Source of the DNA: Hohaiivirga grylli
GTDB lineage: Bacteria; Pseudomonadota; Alphaproteobacteria; Rhizobiales; Beijerinckiaceae
Assembly (NCBI RefSeq): GCF_039655745.1
Contig: NZ_JBBYXI010000003.1
Coordinates: 489,763-553,762, forward strand
Direction: 5' to 3'
Length of the DNA: 64,000 nucleotides
Shown: in pieces, positions 17,578 to 26,170 of the stretch
How positions within the stretch are numbered: the first letter of the stretch is position 1
Layout: every line of letters starts with the position of its first letter
The notes under the pieces: generated by a model
The model's input: the letters and a program-made list of their open reading frames with translations, nothing else
Databases searched by the model: none
What the model was told of the DNA's origin: nothing
Translations under genes and position numbers: made by a program

Positions 17578-18399
17578 CTAACCACCATAAGGAGGCTTAT
17601 CAAGCCCCTTGGGTGACAGAGTGAAAATCTCATAGCCGGTTTCTGTAACAGCCAGAGAGTGTTCAAACTGAGCCGATAAGGAACGGTCCCGTGTGACGGC
17701 TGTCCAGCCATCAGAGAGAACCTTAACGTGTGGGCGCCCCAGATTGAGCATTGGCTCAATCGTAAACATCATACCGGGCTGCAGGGTGACAGAATATGAT
17801 GGCTCGACGTAGTGGAGAATGGTTGGGGCGTCATGGAAGACACGTCCAAGACCATGGCCACAGAAATCACGGACAACCGAGCAACGCTCGGCTTCAGCAT
17901 AAGTCTGGATTGCGCGGGCAATATCAACCGTGGTTGCACCAGGTTTAACAGCCGCAATACCACGCATCAGAGATTCATAGGTAATCTCGCACAGTCTCTG
18001 GGCTTTACGGGGAACATCACCGATGTAGTACATACGGCTTGTATCACCATACCAGCCATCAAGAATGTAGGTGACGTCGATATTGAGAATATCTCCATCG
18101 CGTAATGGCTTGTCATTTGGAATACCATGACAGACAACGTGATTGATTGAAGCGCAGATGGAATTCCGATAGCCGCGATAGTTCAGCTGGGCAGGGTAGG
18201 CTCCATTATCACGCCCGAATTCATAGGCTAGCTTATCCAGAAAGGCCGTACTAACGCCTGGCTTTGTATGCTCGACCATCAGGTCAAGAGCTTCAGCTGC
18301 AAGCCGTCCGGCGCGTCTCATACCTTCAAAAGCTTCAGGACCATAAATTGGTGGTTCAGGCGAGCGTCTGCGTTCAAGATTTATATCGTCGTTCATCAT
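17578..18399 (-). CDS. map: Methionine aminopeptidase type I
   Basis: The 273-residue enzyme removes the initiator methionine from new proteins. Metal ligands are seen in DILNIDVTYILDGWYGDTSRM (two aspartates), CGHGLGRVFHDAP (histidine), FTIEPML (glutamate) and the terminal QFEHSLAVTE (glutamate). The N-terminal 20 residues, ERRRSPEPPIYGPEAF, are longer than in E. coli, as is common in alphaproteobacteria. Its neighbour downstream is radC. Confidence 0.96.
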   Translation of the reverse strand: MMNDDINLERRRSPEPPIYGPEAFEGMRRAGRLAAEALDLMVEHTKPGVSTAFLDKLAYEFGRDNGAYPAQLNYRGYRNSICASINHVVCHGIPNDKPLRDGDILNIDVTYILDGWYGDTSRMYYIGDVPRKAQRLCEITYESLMRGIAAVKPGATTVDIARAIQTYAEAERCSVVRDFCGHGLGRVFHDAPTILHYVEPSYSVTLQPGMMFTIEPMLNLGRPHVKVLSDGWTAVTRDRSLSAQFEHSLAVTETGYEIFTLSPKGLDKPPYGG

Positions 18400-18689
18400 T
18401 ATATCCGGTGAAGGTCGATACAGACCTTCTGAAACACTGAGAGATCATTGCTGATCCATCGTCTGTTACATAGTTGTTTGCACCTGCTCTTTTAAGGGGG
18501 GAGAGCGAAGCTTTAGAATGATTTGGCATGCTAAATTACTTTATGCAATACGCGAACGATAATAGATGAGAATTTGCACCGGACAGCTGGCAATATAATA
18601 AGGGGGGTGTATATAGGCATATCCGCATCTACATGGTATGGTTCGGAAAATCGTTAAGCTGAGAAAATACAAGCGTTCTGGACGGCTAT

Positions 18690-19520
18690 ATGGATAATTC
18701 ACAACCCTTCGGTACCTATGCGCCACATGGTTTTGTGCGCCGTGTGCTTAACTGTACACGTGGATTGCCGAAGACATGGTTGGCTCAACGGTTTTCGTAT
18801 TTTCTGAGAACATTGGCGATACGTGCACTGAAAGGTGCGCCGCTGGATGTTGAAACGCTTGGCGTTAAAATGCGCCTGTTCCCCTACAATAATGTTTGCG
18901 AAAAGCGCATATTGTTTGCACCTCAGAATTTTGATTCTGTGGAGCTGGGAATTCTGGCCGAGCGGATCACTGAAGGGTTCCGTTTTATTGATGTTGGAGC
19001 CAATATCGGGGCCTATTCGCTCTTCGTTGCCGCGCGTTCTGACGGGGCAGCGCGTATTCTTGCGATTGAACCACAGCCTGAAATCTTTGACCGGCTGGTT
19101 TATAATATTGCCCAGAACCCTTTCGGAACAATCAAAGCCTTTTCCTGTGCCGTCGCAGATAAGCCGGGTGAACTGACTTTATTCCTTGATCCGTTTAACC
19201 GCGGTGAATCGAGTTTGAAAATTGTTGGCTCAAGCCAGACAGAAACAATACGTGTACCAGCCATGCCTTTGATGAACCTGATTGCAGGTGAGGGGCTTAC
19301 TGGTATTGATGCGATGAAAATAGATGCCGAAGGATCTGAAGATCTGATCCTTGGGCCATTTTTCAGAGATGCTGAAAGTCGTCTTTACCCAAAACTGCTC
19401 ATCATCGAGGACAGTGGTACCCTCTGGCAGTTTGATATTCCCGAGCTGTTGACGCAAAGAGGGTATAAATTGCTTACCCGTACGCGTCTTAACCTCATCT
19501 ATGAACTGCAGGAAGCCTGA
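18690..19520 (+). CDS. FkbM-family methyltransferase
   Basis: The 276-residue protein has the FkbM SAM-binding glycine motif FIDVGANIGAYSLFVA near residue 91, the acidic ILAIEPQPEIFDRL strand that binds the SAM ribose, and the late motif IDAMKIDAEGSEDLILGPF. Family members methylate sugars, polyketides or lipids; the acceptor here is unknown, and no biosynthetic cluster is adjacent. The N-terminal 60 residues are basic and amphipathic, compatible with a membrane-associated role. It is convergent with sfsA, with 5 bases between the stops. Confidence 0.87.
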   Translation: MDNSQPFGTYAPHGFVRRVLNCTRGLPKTWLAQRFSYFLRTLAIRALKGAPLDVETLGVKMRLFPYNNVCEKRILFAPQNFDSVELGILAERITEGFRFIDVGANIGAYSLFVAARSDGAARILAIEPQPEIFDRLVYNIAQNPFGTIKAFSCAVADKPGELTLFLDPFNRGESSLKIVGSSQTETIRVPAMPLMNLIAGEGLTGIDAMKIDAEGSEDLILGPFFRDAESRLYPKLLIIEDSGTLWQFDIPELLTQRGYKLLTRTRLNLIYELQEA

Positions 19521-19525
19521 TCTTA

Positions 19526-20239
19526 TTAAGCTACAATAGGTACAGGCTTTGCAATTGAGATGCCTTCCGGGCTGATGTCGCATGTATAGGCATAGCTTTT
19601 GACACCTGCAGCAAGCGCTTCTTTGAAGGCGTGATCATATTCCGGATCAATATCCCGTGCGACATCAAATTGGTCTGCTTGCATCTGGATAACGTAGACA
19701 AGCGCGGCATGAGCACCTTGTGCGACCATATTGGCAAGTTCTCGCAGGTGACGAGCTCCGCGTTTGGTAACGCTGTCAGGAAACTCAGCTAAGCCCTTTT
19801 TACGCATCATATGGCAGTTCTTGACCTCGAGATAGCATGGAGGGGCATCAGTATTTCTCAAGAGAAAATCAACACGACTGGCTTCACCGTATTTAACTTC
19901 GGCCTTGATATCATCATAAGCCTTGAAAGGCTCAAGCCTTTTATCTGCCAGAGCTTCCGCAACGAGGCGATTGGCCAGTGATGAATTAATCCCGATGAGT
20001 TGCAGGTTTTCCCCATCCGGTGCAGCTTCTACCAGCTCCCAGCTATATTTGAGTTTTCGGGACGGGCTATCTGACTTTGACAGAAAAACTCTGGAACCGG
20101 CTTCCTTTAGCCCGAGCATAGAGCCGGGGTTTGCACAATGGGCTGTAATGACCGTTCCGTCAGTAAGCTCGACATCTGCAAGAAAACGCTTGTAACGCTG
20201 GATAAGACGTCCTTCTATAAGTGGAGCTGAGAATTTCAT
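19526..20239 (-). CDS. sfsA: Sugar fermentation stimulation protein SfsA
   Basis: The 237-residue protein matches SfsA across its length: an OB-like N-terminus (LIEGRLIQRYKRFLADVEL, then THCANPGSM in the form TAHCANPGSMLGL), then the nuclease-like core DFLLRNTDAPPCYLEVKNCH with the E-x-K motif, and FPDSVTKRGARHLRELA. Named for an effect on maltose genes in E. coli; the fold suggests a DNA- or RNA-binding nuclease but the true role is unclear. Single gene, start well defined by the conserved N-terminus. Confidence 0.94.
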   Translation of the reverse strand: MKFSAPLIEGRLIQRYKRFLADVELTDGTVITAHCANPGSMLGLKEAGSRVFLSKSDSPSRKLKYSWELVEAAPDGENLQLIGINSSLANRLVAEALADKRLEPFKAYDDIKAEVKYGEASRVDFLLRNTDAPPCYLEVKNCHMMRKKGLAEFPDSVTKRGARHLRELANMVAQGAHAALVYVIQMQADQFDVARDIDPEYDHAFKEALAAGVKSYAYTCDISPEGISIAKPVPIVA

Positions 20240-20365
20240 GAGTTTCCAGTTATATGTTCAGATAAGAGTGTTATTACTATCGGAAAATGCATGTCTGGAA
20301 TAATTTTGCAATTCCCAATAGCCTTTCAAGAACCTAAATATGAATGACGCAAACAGAATTCAGGT

Positions 20366-21115
20366 ATGGTTATGACACAGAACGCAGTAACAGCAGCCAT
20401 TCTTGTGATTGGTGATGAAATACTCTCAGGCCGTACCAAAGATAAGAATATTGGTTATGTCGCCGATTATCTGACGGCACTGGGGATAGACCTCTGTGAG
20501 GTCCGGATTGTACCTGATGTCGAGGTTGAAATTGTTGAAGCGCTTAATGCGCTCAGGCATCGTTATACCTATGTCTTCACGACGGGTGGTATCGGGCCAA
20601 CTCATGATGACATTACAGCCGATAGTGTTGCGAAAGCTTTCAATGTTGAAATCCATGAAGACCCACGAGCTATCGAGATGCTGCTTGTACGGTTCAAGCA
20701 GGGGGACTTGAATGAGGCGCGTCGTCGGATGGCACGTATACCTGTTGGTGCCTCACTGATTGAAAACCCGGTGTCTAATGCTCCGGGCTTTAATATTGGG
20801 AATGTCTTTGTCATGGCCGGGGTGCCGGCAATCATGCAGGCAATGCTGGACAATGTTGCACCGCTTCTTCAAAACGGGGTCAAGGTGTTATCTGAGATCA
20901 TTGAGGTTCCTGGTATTAAGGAAGGGGATTATGGCGTAGGGCTTGCAAAAATTGCTTCTGCTTTTCCAGATGTGTCCATCGGTTCTTATCCGCATCTGAC
21001 AGAAACGGGCTTTTCTAATCAGATTGTTGTGCGCTCAAGGGATGGTCGATTATTAAAAGAAGCCGTAAAGGCAGTGCATGATTTGCTTAAAGAGCTTCAA
21101 GCGCAGGGCTTTTAA
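20366..21115 (+). CDS. CinA/MoaB-type competence-damage protein (MPTb domain)
   Basis: The 249-residue protein consists of the molybdopterin-binding-like domain of CinA: ILVIGDEILSGRTKDKN at the start and FTTGGIGPTHDDITADSVAKAF in the middle. It lacks the C-terminal nicotinamide-nucleotide amidase domain of full CinA (about 400 residues), which is common in alphaproteobacteria. Some relatives act as ADP-ribose pyrophosphatases. The start may be ATG 20366 or ATG 20372. It is 44 bases upstream of gpt. Confidence 0.88.
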   Translation: MVMTQNAVTAAILVIGDEILSGRTKDKNIGYVADYLTALGIDLCEVRIVPDVEVEIVEALNALRHRYTYVFTTGGIGPTHDDITADSVAKAFNVEIHEDPRAIEMLLVRFKQGDLNEARRRMARIPVGASLIENPVSNAPGFNIGNVFVMAGVPAIMQAMLDNVAPLLQNGVKVLSEIIEVPGIKEGDYGVGLAKIASAFPDVSIGSYPHLTETGFSNQIVVRSRDGRLLKEAVKAVHDLLKELQAQGF

Positions 21116-21159
21116 GTGTAGGAAACGAACTTTCCGGAAATTCTCTCAAGGAACTAAGA

Positions 21160-21666
21160 ATGACGCCGCATCCCTCCAAAATGTTTCCAGTTTCATGGGA
21201 TCAGTTTCACCGTGACGCTCGCGCTTTAGCCTGGCGTCTGACGGATGCAGGCCCATTCCACGCAATTATCTGTATTACACGTGGTGGTCTGGTTCCGGCG
21301 GCCGTTATTGCCCGTGAGCTTGAAATCCGGATGATCGATACAATCTGCATTGCCAGCTACCATGATTATAAAAATCAGGGCGAACTCAAGGTTCTCAAGG
21401 ATATCTCCGATTCCGTTAAACAGAGTAATGGTGGTAAAGGAAAAGGTGTTCTTGTCATCGATGATCTGACAGACACCGGCAAAACGGCACGTATTGTGCG
21501 TGATATGCTGCCAGAAGCGCATTTTGCAACCGTGTATGCTAAGCCGGCTGGCCGGCCGCTGGTTGATACCTTTGTAACGGAAGTCAGTCAGGATACATGG
21601 ATTTTATTCCCTTGGGATATGGGGATGTCCTATCAGGCTCCGATTAATGAAGGTTCGAAAGGATAA
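21160..21666 (+). CDS. gpt: Xanthine-guanine phosphoribosyltransferase
   Basis: The 168-residue type I phosphoribosyltransferase salvages guanine and xanthine. The PRPP-binding motif VLVIDDLTDTGKTAR near residue 108 and the ICITRGGLVPAAVIAREL loop are clear, and the C-terminal ILFPWDMGM is the XGPRT-specific tail. The N-terminus FPVSWDQFHRDARALAWRL is also characteristic. Its last 20 bases overlap the start proposed for the following acyl-ligase gene. Confidence 0.95.
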   Translation: MTPHPSKMFPVSWDQFHRDARALAWRLTDAGPFHAIICITRGGLVPAAVIARELEIRMIDTICIASYHDYKNQGELKVLKDISDSVKQSNGGKGKGVLVIDDLTDTGKTARIVRDMLPEAHFATVYAKPAGRPLVDTFVTEVSQDTWILFPWDMGMSYQAPINEGSKG

Positions 21667-23245
21667 GGCTCTGAAGACGTTTCCTGCAACATCTTTTGAT
21701 ATCAAGCTTATGCAGTCAACGTTATTTGCTGCTTTGGTTGATGCAGCAAAGCTTTATGGTTCTTCGCGTATCATTCTGGAAGATCATGAACGTCGCCCAA
21801 TGACCTATGGACGGCTGATTACCGCTTCTTTGGCTCTTGGACGGAAGCTGGCTGACCTGAGTGAAAAAGGCGAACATATCGGCGTTATGTTGCCTAATGC
21901 ACAGGGGCTGGTGCCAGTACTGTTTGGTTTGAATGCTTTTGGCCGGGTTCCAGCGATGCTGAACTATACAGCCGGGATACGTAATTTGCAGGCAGCCTGT
22001 GAGGTTGCAAGCCTCAAAGTTATTCTGACATCCAAACGTTTTATTGAGCAGGGAAAGCTTGATGATATCGTGGCTGCTTTTGAAGAAGACGGCCGACGTA
22101 TCGTTTATCTGGAAGATATCCGAGATACAATTACGACATTTGACAAGCTGAAGGGTATGCTTGGCACTTGGTTTGCGAAACAGGTGCATGCCAGATATGC
22201 AGTCAAGCCGGATGATAAAGCTGCCATTCTGTTTACGTCAGGCTCAGAAGGAAAGCCGAAAGGTGTTGTTTTAAGCAATGCCAACCTTCTGGCAAATTCC
22301 CGTCAGATTGAAGGGCGTGTCCGTCCGGTTCTGACCCAGGATGATGTGATCTTCAATCCACTGCCGATGTTCCATAGTTTCGGTCTTACTGCTGGTGCCA
22401 TTCTGTGGCTGATCAGCGGCTATAAGGTTGTGCTGTATCCAACACCCTTACATTTCAGGCAGATTCCAAAACTTATTGCAGGCACAGGCGCAACAATTGT
22501 TGTCTCGACAGATACATTTGCGCGCCATTACGCACGGGCTGGTGAGGGGGATAATCTCTCAAAAGTTCGCTATATTGTAGCGGGTGCTGAACCTGTGCGG
22601 GCTGAAACGCGGGAACTTTGGGAAAAACATGGCACTGTTTTGCTTGAAGGTTACGGGGTTACGGAATGTTCACCCATTCTGGCTGTCAATTTGCCGGATG
22701 CTTTCAAGCTTGGAACGGTTGGTCGTCTGTTGCCCGGCATAGAGGCACGGCTTGAACAGGTTGAAGGACTTTCGGAAGGTGGACGCCTTTATGTTCGTGG
22801 TCCGAATATCATGCAAGGCTATCTTTCAACCGAGAGTGAAGGAAAGCTTGTGACACCGCCAGATGGCTGGCACGATACAGGTGATATTGTTTCCATCGAC
22901 GATGGCTTCATCACGATTCGCGGGCGCGCAAAGCGTTTTGCCAAGATTGGCGGAGAAATGGTGTCTCTGGCAGCTGTTGAATCAGTCGTTCAGCGGTTAT
23001 GGCCCGACGATAATCATGTCGTGATTTCGCTGCCGGATTCCCGTAAAGGTGAGCAGCTAATCCTTGTGACAAGCCGAGAGACTGCTGATAAGGATGAACT
23101 GTTAGTTTTTGCTCAGGAGCAGGGTTTTCCAGAGCTTTGGGTACCAAAATCAATTCTTGTATCCCAGATACCGGTTCTTGGCTCTGGTAAGATTGATTAC
23201 GCATCAACAGTTGAGCTGGTGAAAAATTTACGGGCAATGCTGTGA
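21647..23245 (+). CDS. Acyl-ACP/acyl-CoA synthetase (AMP-forming, Aas-like)
   Basis: The 532-residue ANL-superfamily enzyme activates a carboxylate, probably a fatty acid, through an acyl-AMP. The P-loop-like motif ILFTSGSEGKPKGVVLSNAN lies near residue 195, the aromatic-binding LLEGYGVTECSP near residue 330 and the hinge DGWHDTGDIVSIDDGFITIRGR near residue 405. It looks most like the ligase half of the Aas acylglycerophosphoethanolamine system, without the acyltransferase half. The start at 21647 overlaps gpt by 20 bases; ATG 21713 (MQSTLFAALV) is an alternative. It converges on the next gene with 18 bases of overlap. Confidence 0.87.
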   Translation: MKVRKDKALKTFPATSFDIKLMQSTLFAALVDAAKLYGSSRIILEDHERRPMTYGRLITASLALGRKLADLSEKGEHIGVMLPNAQGLVPVLFGLNAFGRVPAMLNYTAGIRNLQAACEVASLKVILTSKRFIEQGKLDDIVAAFEEDGRRIVYLEDIRDTITTFDKLKGMLGTWFAKQVHARYAVKPDDKAAILFTSGSEGKPKGVVLSNANLLANSRQIEGRVRPVLTQDDVIFNPLPMFHSFGLTAGAILWLISGYKVVLYPTPLHFRQIPKLIAGTGATIVVSTDTFARHYARAGEGDNLSKVRYIVAGAEPVRAETRELWEKHGTVLLEGYGVTECSPILAVNLPDAFKLGTVGRLLPGIEARLEQVEGLSEGGRLYVRGPNIMQGYLSTESEGKLVTPPDGWHDTGDIVSIDDGFITIRGRAKRFAKIGGEMVSLAAVESVVQRLWPDDNHVVISLPDSRKGEQLILVTSRETADKDELLVFAQEQGFPELWVPKSILVSQIPVLGSGKIDYASTVELVKNLRAML

Positions 23246-23797
23246 TGTGTTCTGGATATGCTCCAGAATAAAGCGCACACGCTCTTCAATCGGACGACGT
23301 GGAATTTCAAGTAGTCTATATCCGTATCGGGTATAGACTGAGAGCATGGCTTTATAGGTCGCCTCCGCTATTTCAAAGTTCTGTTTGCGCTCTGCATCAT
23401 TCTCGTAAATTTCCTGCCATGGCGGCAGTATGAATACCAGTTGGTTATAGCGATGGTTTTGCGCGGCACTCTGCATGTCCTGAGAGACAGATAAGCCCTC
23501 AAGTTCTGCATATCCAATAACGTCCAGAATCCCGCGATCAAAAAATACTGGGCTTTGGGAGGATGCAAACAGCTTGTAATTCTCAATTTCATATTTGAGC
23601 ATCTGTCCTGCAAATGCAGCCTTGTCCTCCCAGGGGAGAGCGGTTCCATTATTGGCAACCTGCTCTTTAATTATGCGGCGGCCTGTTTCTTCAGAGATCT
23701 GGAAACCTCTATTTTCTAAAGCGTTAATCAGTGTTGTCTTACCTGATCCGGGGCCTCCGGTCAGGATGAAAAGGTTATTTGAGTTGATCGACAGCAT
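23228..23797 (-). CDS. AAA_28-type NTPase / predicted kinase
   Basis: The 189-residue P-loop protein has Walker A LTGGPGSGKTTLINAL at residue 12, followed by FQISEETGRRIIKEQ and the FFDRGILDVIGYA strand. This resembles the AAA_28 group, small ATPases related to the NadR kinase domain. The substrate is unknown. The 3' end overlaps the end of the convergent acyl synthetase gene by 18 bases. The ribosome site GAGAGGAGC lies just before the ATG. Confidence 0.85.
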   Translation of the reverse strand: MLSINSNNLFILTGGPGSGKTTLINALENRGFQISEETGRRIIKEQVANNGTALPWEDKAAFAGQMLKYEIENYKLFASSQSPVFFDRGILDVIGYAELEGLSVSQDMQSAAQNHRYNQLVFILPPWQEIYENDAERKQNFEIAEATYKAMLSVYTRYGYRLLEIPRRPIEERVRFILEHIQNTSQHCP

Positions 23798-23866
23798 CGA
23801 ATGCTCCTCTCTGGTATTGAGAAAAGGAATATTTTACGCGTTGCATGAATAAACAGGGAAGAAGAA

Positions 23867-24688
23867 TTAAAGTGCGTATTTTGCAATAATATCAGCGATT
23901 ACGTCGCTGTTGTTGGTTCCATTTGCAATAATATCGGCAACATCTTTGGTGTACTCAGCTGCGTTACCCATTGCTACACCAAGGCCAACAACTTCAAGCA
24001 TGCTGGTATCATTATGGTTGTCACCAAAAGCGATGATGCTTTCGGCCGGAATGTTTTGTTTCTTGGCCCATTCCAGCAGGCGGGCGCCTTTGCTGTTCCC
24101 ATGATTGGCGATATCAAAGCCGTCTTTCGCAAACCATTCGCAGCTTAAGCCGATTTCACTGACAATATCGCGTTCAAAAGCTTTGAGTTGCTCATAGTTG
24201 TCGCTGACGACAACAAAGCTGTAAATCAGCGGTTCTTCTGCGAGAAGATCGGCATAATCAGGAAAATGCCGAAATACGGGCTTCAATTCTTCTGGCAGTT
24301 GGTGGCCCCATTCAATATAGAGCCGTAATGTTCTGTCAGGTTCAACATAGTTCAGTGCATCAGTAGTGAGAACACGTGCAACAATTTTATGCTGATTTGC
24401 GAGAGACAGGAATTGTTCAGCCTGTGCCATACTGACAGGGTTGGCCGCAAGAGTGGACTGGGTCAAAAAATCATAAAGGTAAGCGCCGTTACAGCAAATA
24501 GCAGGCGTTGTTAGGTTTAGCTGGTGATGATAGGGGCGGGTTACCATATGATGACGCCCGGTCGTTATCAGCACTTCTATACCCTTGGCGCGGGCAGCAT
24601 GAATGGCTGCAATACTGGATGGGCGTATCTGCCGCTGGGAGTCCAGTAATGTCCCGTCAAGGTCAAAGGCAATTGCTTGAAAATGCAT
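23867..24688 (-). CDS. Cof-type HAD-IIB phosphatase
   Basis: The 273-residue protein has the HAD motifs FDLDGTLLDSQ at residue 7, ITTGRHH and a conserved lysine-G-x-A-L helix (NSKGARLLEWAKKQN), then IIAFGDNHNDTSML. The C2B cap places it in the Cof/YidA class, which dephosphorylates sugar phosphates and related metabolites; YidA in E. coli is the nearest well-known type. ATG 24688 is chosen because an upstream extension to 24751 would run into the tRNA-Leu gene. Confidence 0.92.
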   Translation of the reverse strand: MHFQAIAFDLDGTLLDSQRQIRPSSIAAIHAARAKGIEVLITTGRHHMVTRPYHHQLNLTTPAICCNGAYLYDFLTQSTLAANPVSMAQAEQFLSLANQHKIVARVLTTDALNYVEPDRTLRLYIEWGHQLPEELKPVFRHFPDYADLLAEEPLIYSFVVVSDNYEQLKAFERDIVSEIGLSCEWFAKDGFDIANHGNSKGARLLEWAKKQNIPAESIIAFGDNHNDTSMLEVVGLGVAMGNAAEYTKDVADIIANGTNNSDVIADIIAKYAL

Positions 24689-24721
24689 AACGACCTGTCG
24701 CGTAACCGATAAAAATCGGAT

Positions 24722-24807
24722 TGGTGCGGACGGCGGGGGTCGAACCCGCATGAGCTATGCCCGAGGGATTTTAAGTCCCTTGCGTCTACCTGTTTCGCCA
24801 CGTCCGC
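24722..24807 (-). tRNA. tRNA-Leu (anticodon UAA)
   Basis: The minus strand folds as a class II tRNA: acceptor GCGGACG paired with CGTCCGC, D-loop GGTAGACGC, anticodon stem AGGGA/TCCCT around CTTAAAA (anticodon TAA), a long variable arm and GGTTCGACC T-loop. The discriminator is A and the CCA end is encoded (24722-24724). A related decayed fragment lies 1.3 kb away at 26108-26136. Confidence 0.97.
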
Positions 24808-24928
24808 AAGTGTCGCTAGACATAAAGGGAAACAATGACCTGATCAATAGTATCTCTGAAAGTTTTTTTGTATGGCATTCCAGTCGGTTTTTCAGGAATC
24901 CCGACCTGTCATTTACTGGAAAGATTTA

Positions 24929-24958
24929 CCGGGGAGTACTTTCAGAAGTACTCCCCGG
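24929..24958. repeat. Perfect 13-bp hairpin with TCAG loop
   Basis: CCGGGGAGTACTT (24929-24941) pairs exactly with AAGTACTCCCCGG (24946-24958). No T-run follows on the plus strand and only a weak TAAATCTTT on the minus strand. It is too perfect to be chance, but its role (terminator, REP-like element or processing site upstream of tRNA-Leu) is unclear. Confidence 0.7.
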
Positions 24959-25193
24959 CGGTGTTGTCAATCTCCGGACTTATTGGAAATATCCGAGAGA
25001 TTTATTTGGCTTCTTTACCTTTTGATGCTCAAGCCATTGTCAGCAAGGCAGCCAGAATTGCACTGCCCGATCTCTGGATGTTGATATATTTTTACGTTCC
25101 ATGTTCTCTCCTAACAGAGCAAAATATTTATCCGGCCTCTCAAATGAATTGAGAGCATTCGCATTGGTCAAATATTAAGTCCTACTTATTAAT

Positions 25194-25210
25194 AGTCCAT
25201 AATATGGACT
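25194..25210. promoter_or_regulatory. Palindromic operator candidate upstream of the IclR gene
   Basis: AGTCCAT, three bases, ATGGACT: a perfect 7+7 palindrome 100 bases before the IclR start. A further GTCC half-site lies near 25179 and another, TGGACTA, at 25301-25307 just before the ATG. IclR proteins often repress their own gene through such repeats; binding is inferred. Confidence 0.5.
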
Positions 25211-25309
25211 TTTTTATTTATAAGTACATTGACCGTAGCGCTATTAAATAATAAAATCATAAAAGATAATGTGTTAATGCTTTAATATTATTCCACTATT
25301 TGGACTATT

Positions 25310-26083
25310 ATGGAAAAAACAGCTTCTGTATCTGGCGCTCAGACAATCCATAAGGCGATTAGCCTTCTTAAATTCATTGCCCGTTTTTCAGGCGAAGGAG
25401 CGCGTCTGATAGATCTTGTTCGGGGGATGGAGATCGGTCAGCCTACGGCTCACAGACTATTGCAGGCCCTCGTCGCAGAAGGTCTGGTAAAACAGGATAC
25501 TTCCCATCGCTACCATCTTGGTTCTCTCGTATTTGAGCTAAGCCTCACGTCAGGGCATCATTTCAATCTCGCGGATATATGCACACCTGTCCTGAAGAAG
25601 CTGGCTGATGAAACCGGAGATACGTCCTTCCTGTTTCTGCGCAGTGGTGATGATGCCATATGTCTGGCGCGGGAACAGGGCCCTTACCATATACAGACAC
25701 CGGTTGTGCCGGTTGGCAGCCGTCAGCCTCTGGGCGTGAGTGCTGGGGGGCTGGCAATCCTCAGTGCTTTGTCGGAACAAGAAGCTGCCGCAGTTCTCAA
25801 GGCAATTACACCAAGACTGGTTATGTTCGGAAACCTGACAACAGACAGAGTCTGGGAATATTATCTTAAGTCAAATGCAGTTGGTTATGCCGCAATCTCC
25901 AACCGTGCAGCTCCCGGAGTGAAGGGTGTGGGTGTTCCAATTATAGGAGAGATTGGCACGCCAATTGCAGCTGTAACACTGGCAACAACTATAAGCCGTA
26001 TGACTGAAGAGCGTATTCAGGAGATCATACCTGCCCTGAATGAAGCAGCTGAACAGATCGATGTTCTGTTGCGTCAGTTTTAA
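25310..26083 (+). CDS. IclR-family transcriptional regulator
   Basis: The 257-residue protein has an N-terminal winged helix (HKAISLLKFIARFSGEGARLIDLV..., with GQPTAHRLLQALVAEGLV as recognition helix) and the C-terminal IclR effector domain (GDTSFLFLRSGDDAICLAREQG, then LGVSAGGLAIL). Members control carbon-source catabolism in response to small organic acids. No catabolic operon is adjacent, so the target is unknown. GTCC/GGAC repeats upstream suggest autoregulation. The gene lies between tRNA-Leu and a tRNA-Leu fragment, which could mark an inserted segment. Confidence 0.93.
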   Translation: MEKTASVSGAQTIHKAISLLKFIARFSGEGARLIDLVRGMEIGQPTAHRLLQALVAEGLVKQDTSHRYHLGSLVFELSLTSGHHFNLADICTPVLKKLADETGDTSFLFLRSGDDAICLAREQGPYHIQTPVVPVGSRQPLGVSAGGLAILSALSEQEAAAVLKAITPRLVMFGNLTTDRVWEYYLKSNAVGYAAISNRAAPGVKGVGVPIIGEIGTPIAAVTLATTISRMTEERIQEIIPALNEAAEQIDVLLRQF

Positions 26084-26107
26084 AAGTGCGGTCATTAAAA
26101 GGGTAAA

Positions 26108-26136
26108 AAGAATTGTAGGTCCTTCGCGTCTACCTG
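26108..26136 (-). pseudogene. Decayed tRNA-Leu fragment (D-loop to anticodon arm)
   Basis: On the minus strand this reads CAGGTAGACGC followed by an anticodon-arm-like segment, AAGGA-CCTACAA-TTCTT, whose stem still pairs with one G-U. CAGGTAGACGC is identical to the intact tRNA-Leu at 24722-24807, and 11 of the following 17 bases also match. No acceptor, variable or T arm is present and U33 is lost, so it cannot be a working tRNA. Confidence 0.5.
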
Positions 26137-26170
26137 CTCTGCAGTTTATCTTTGTTATCTGTATATTGAT

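Larger units (their letters stand above)
24808..25309. other. Intergenic region, 502 bases, with hairpin and IclR operator candidate
   Basis: No convincing gene is seen; three short overlapping frames at 24868-25152 lack ribosome sites and family features. It holds the strong hairpin at 24929-24958 and, in its AT-rich last 140 bases, the palindrome at 25194-25210 and the presumed promoter of the IclR gene. Confidence 0.7.

Noticed and set aside
24577..24801. 74-residue minus-strand frame starting MAKQVDARDLKSLG
   Set aside because: It reads through the tRNA-Leu gene and overlaps the HAD phosphatase gene in another frame; a common tRNA artefact.
24868..25152. Three overlapping short frames between tRNA-Leu and the IclR gene
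   Set aside because: No ribosome sites, and one would be coded across the strong hairpin at 24929-24958.
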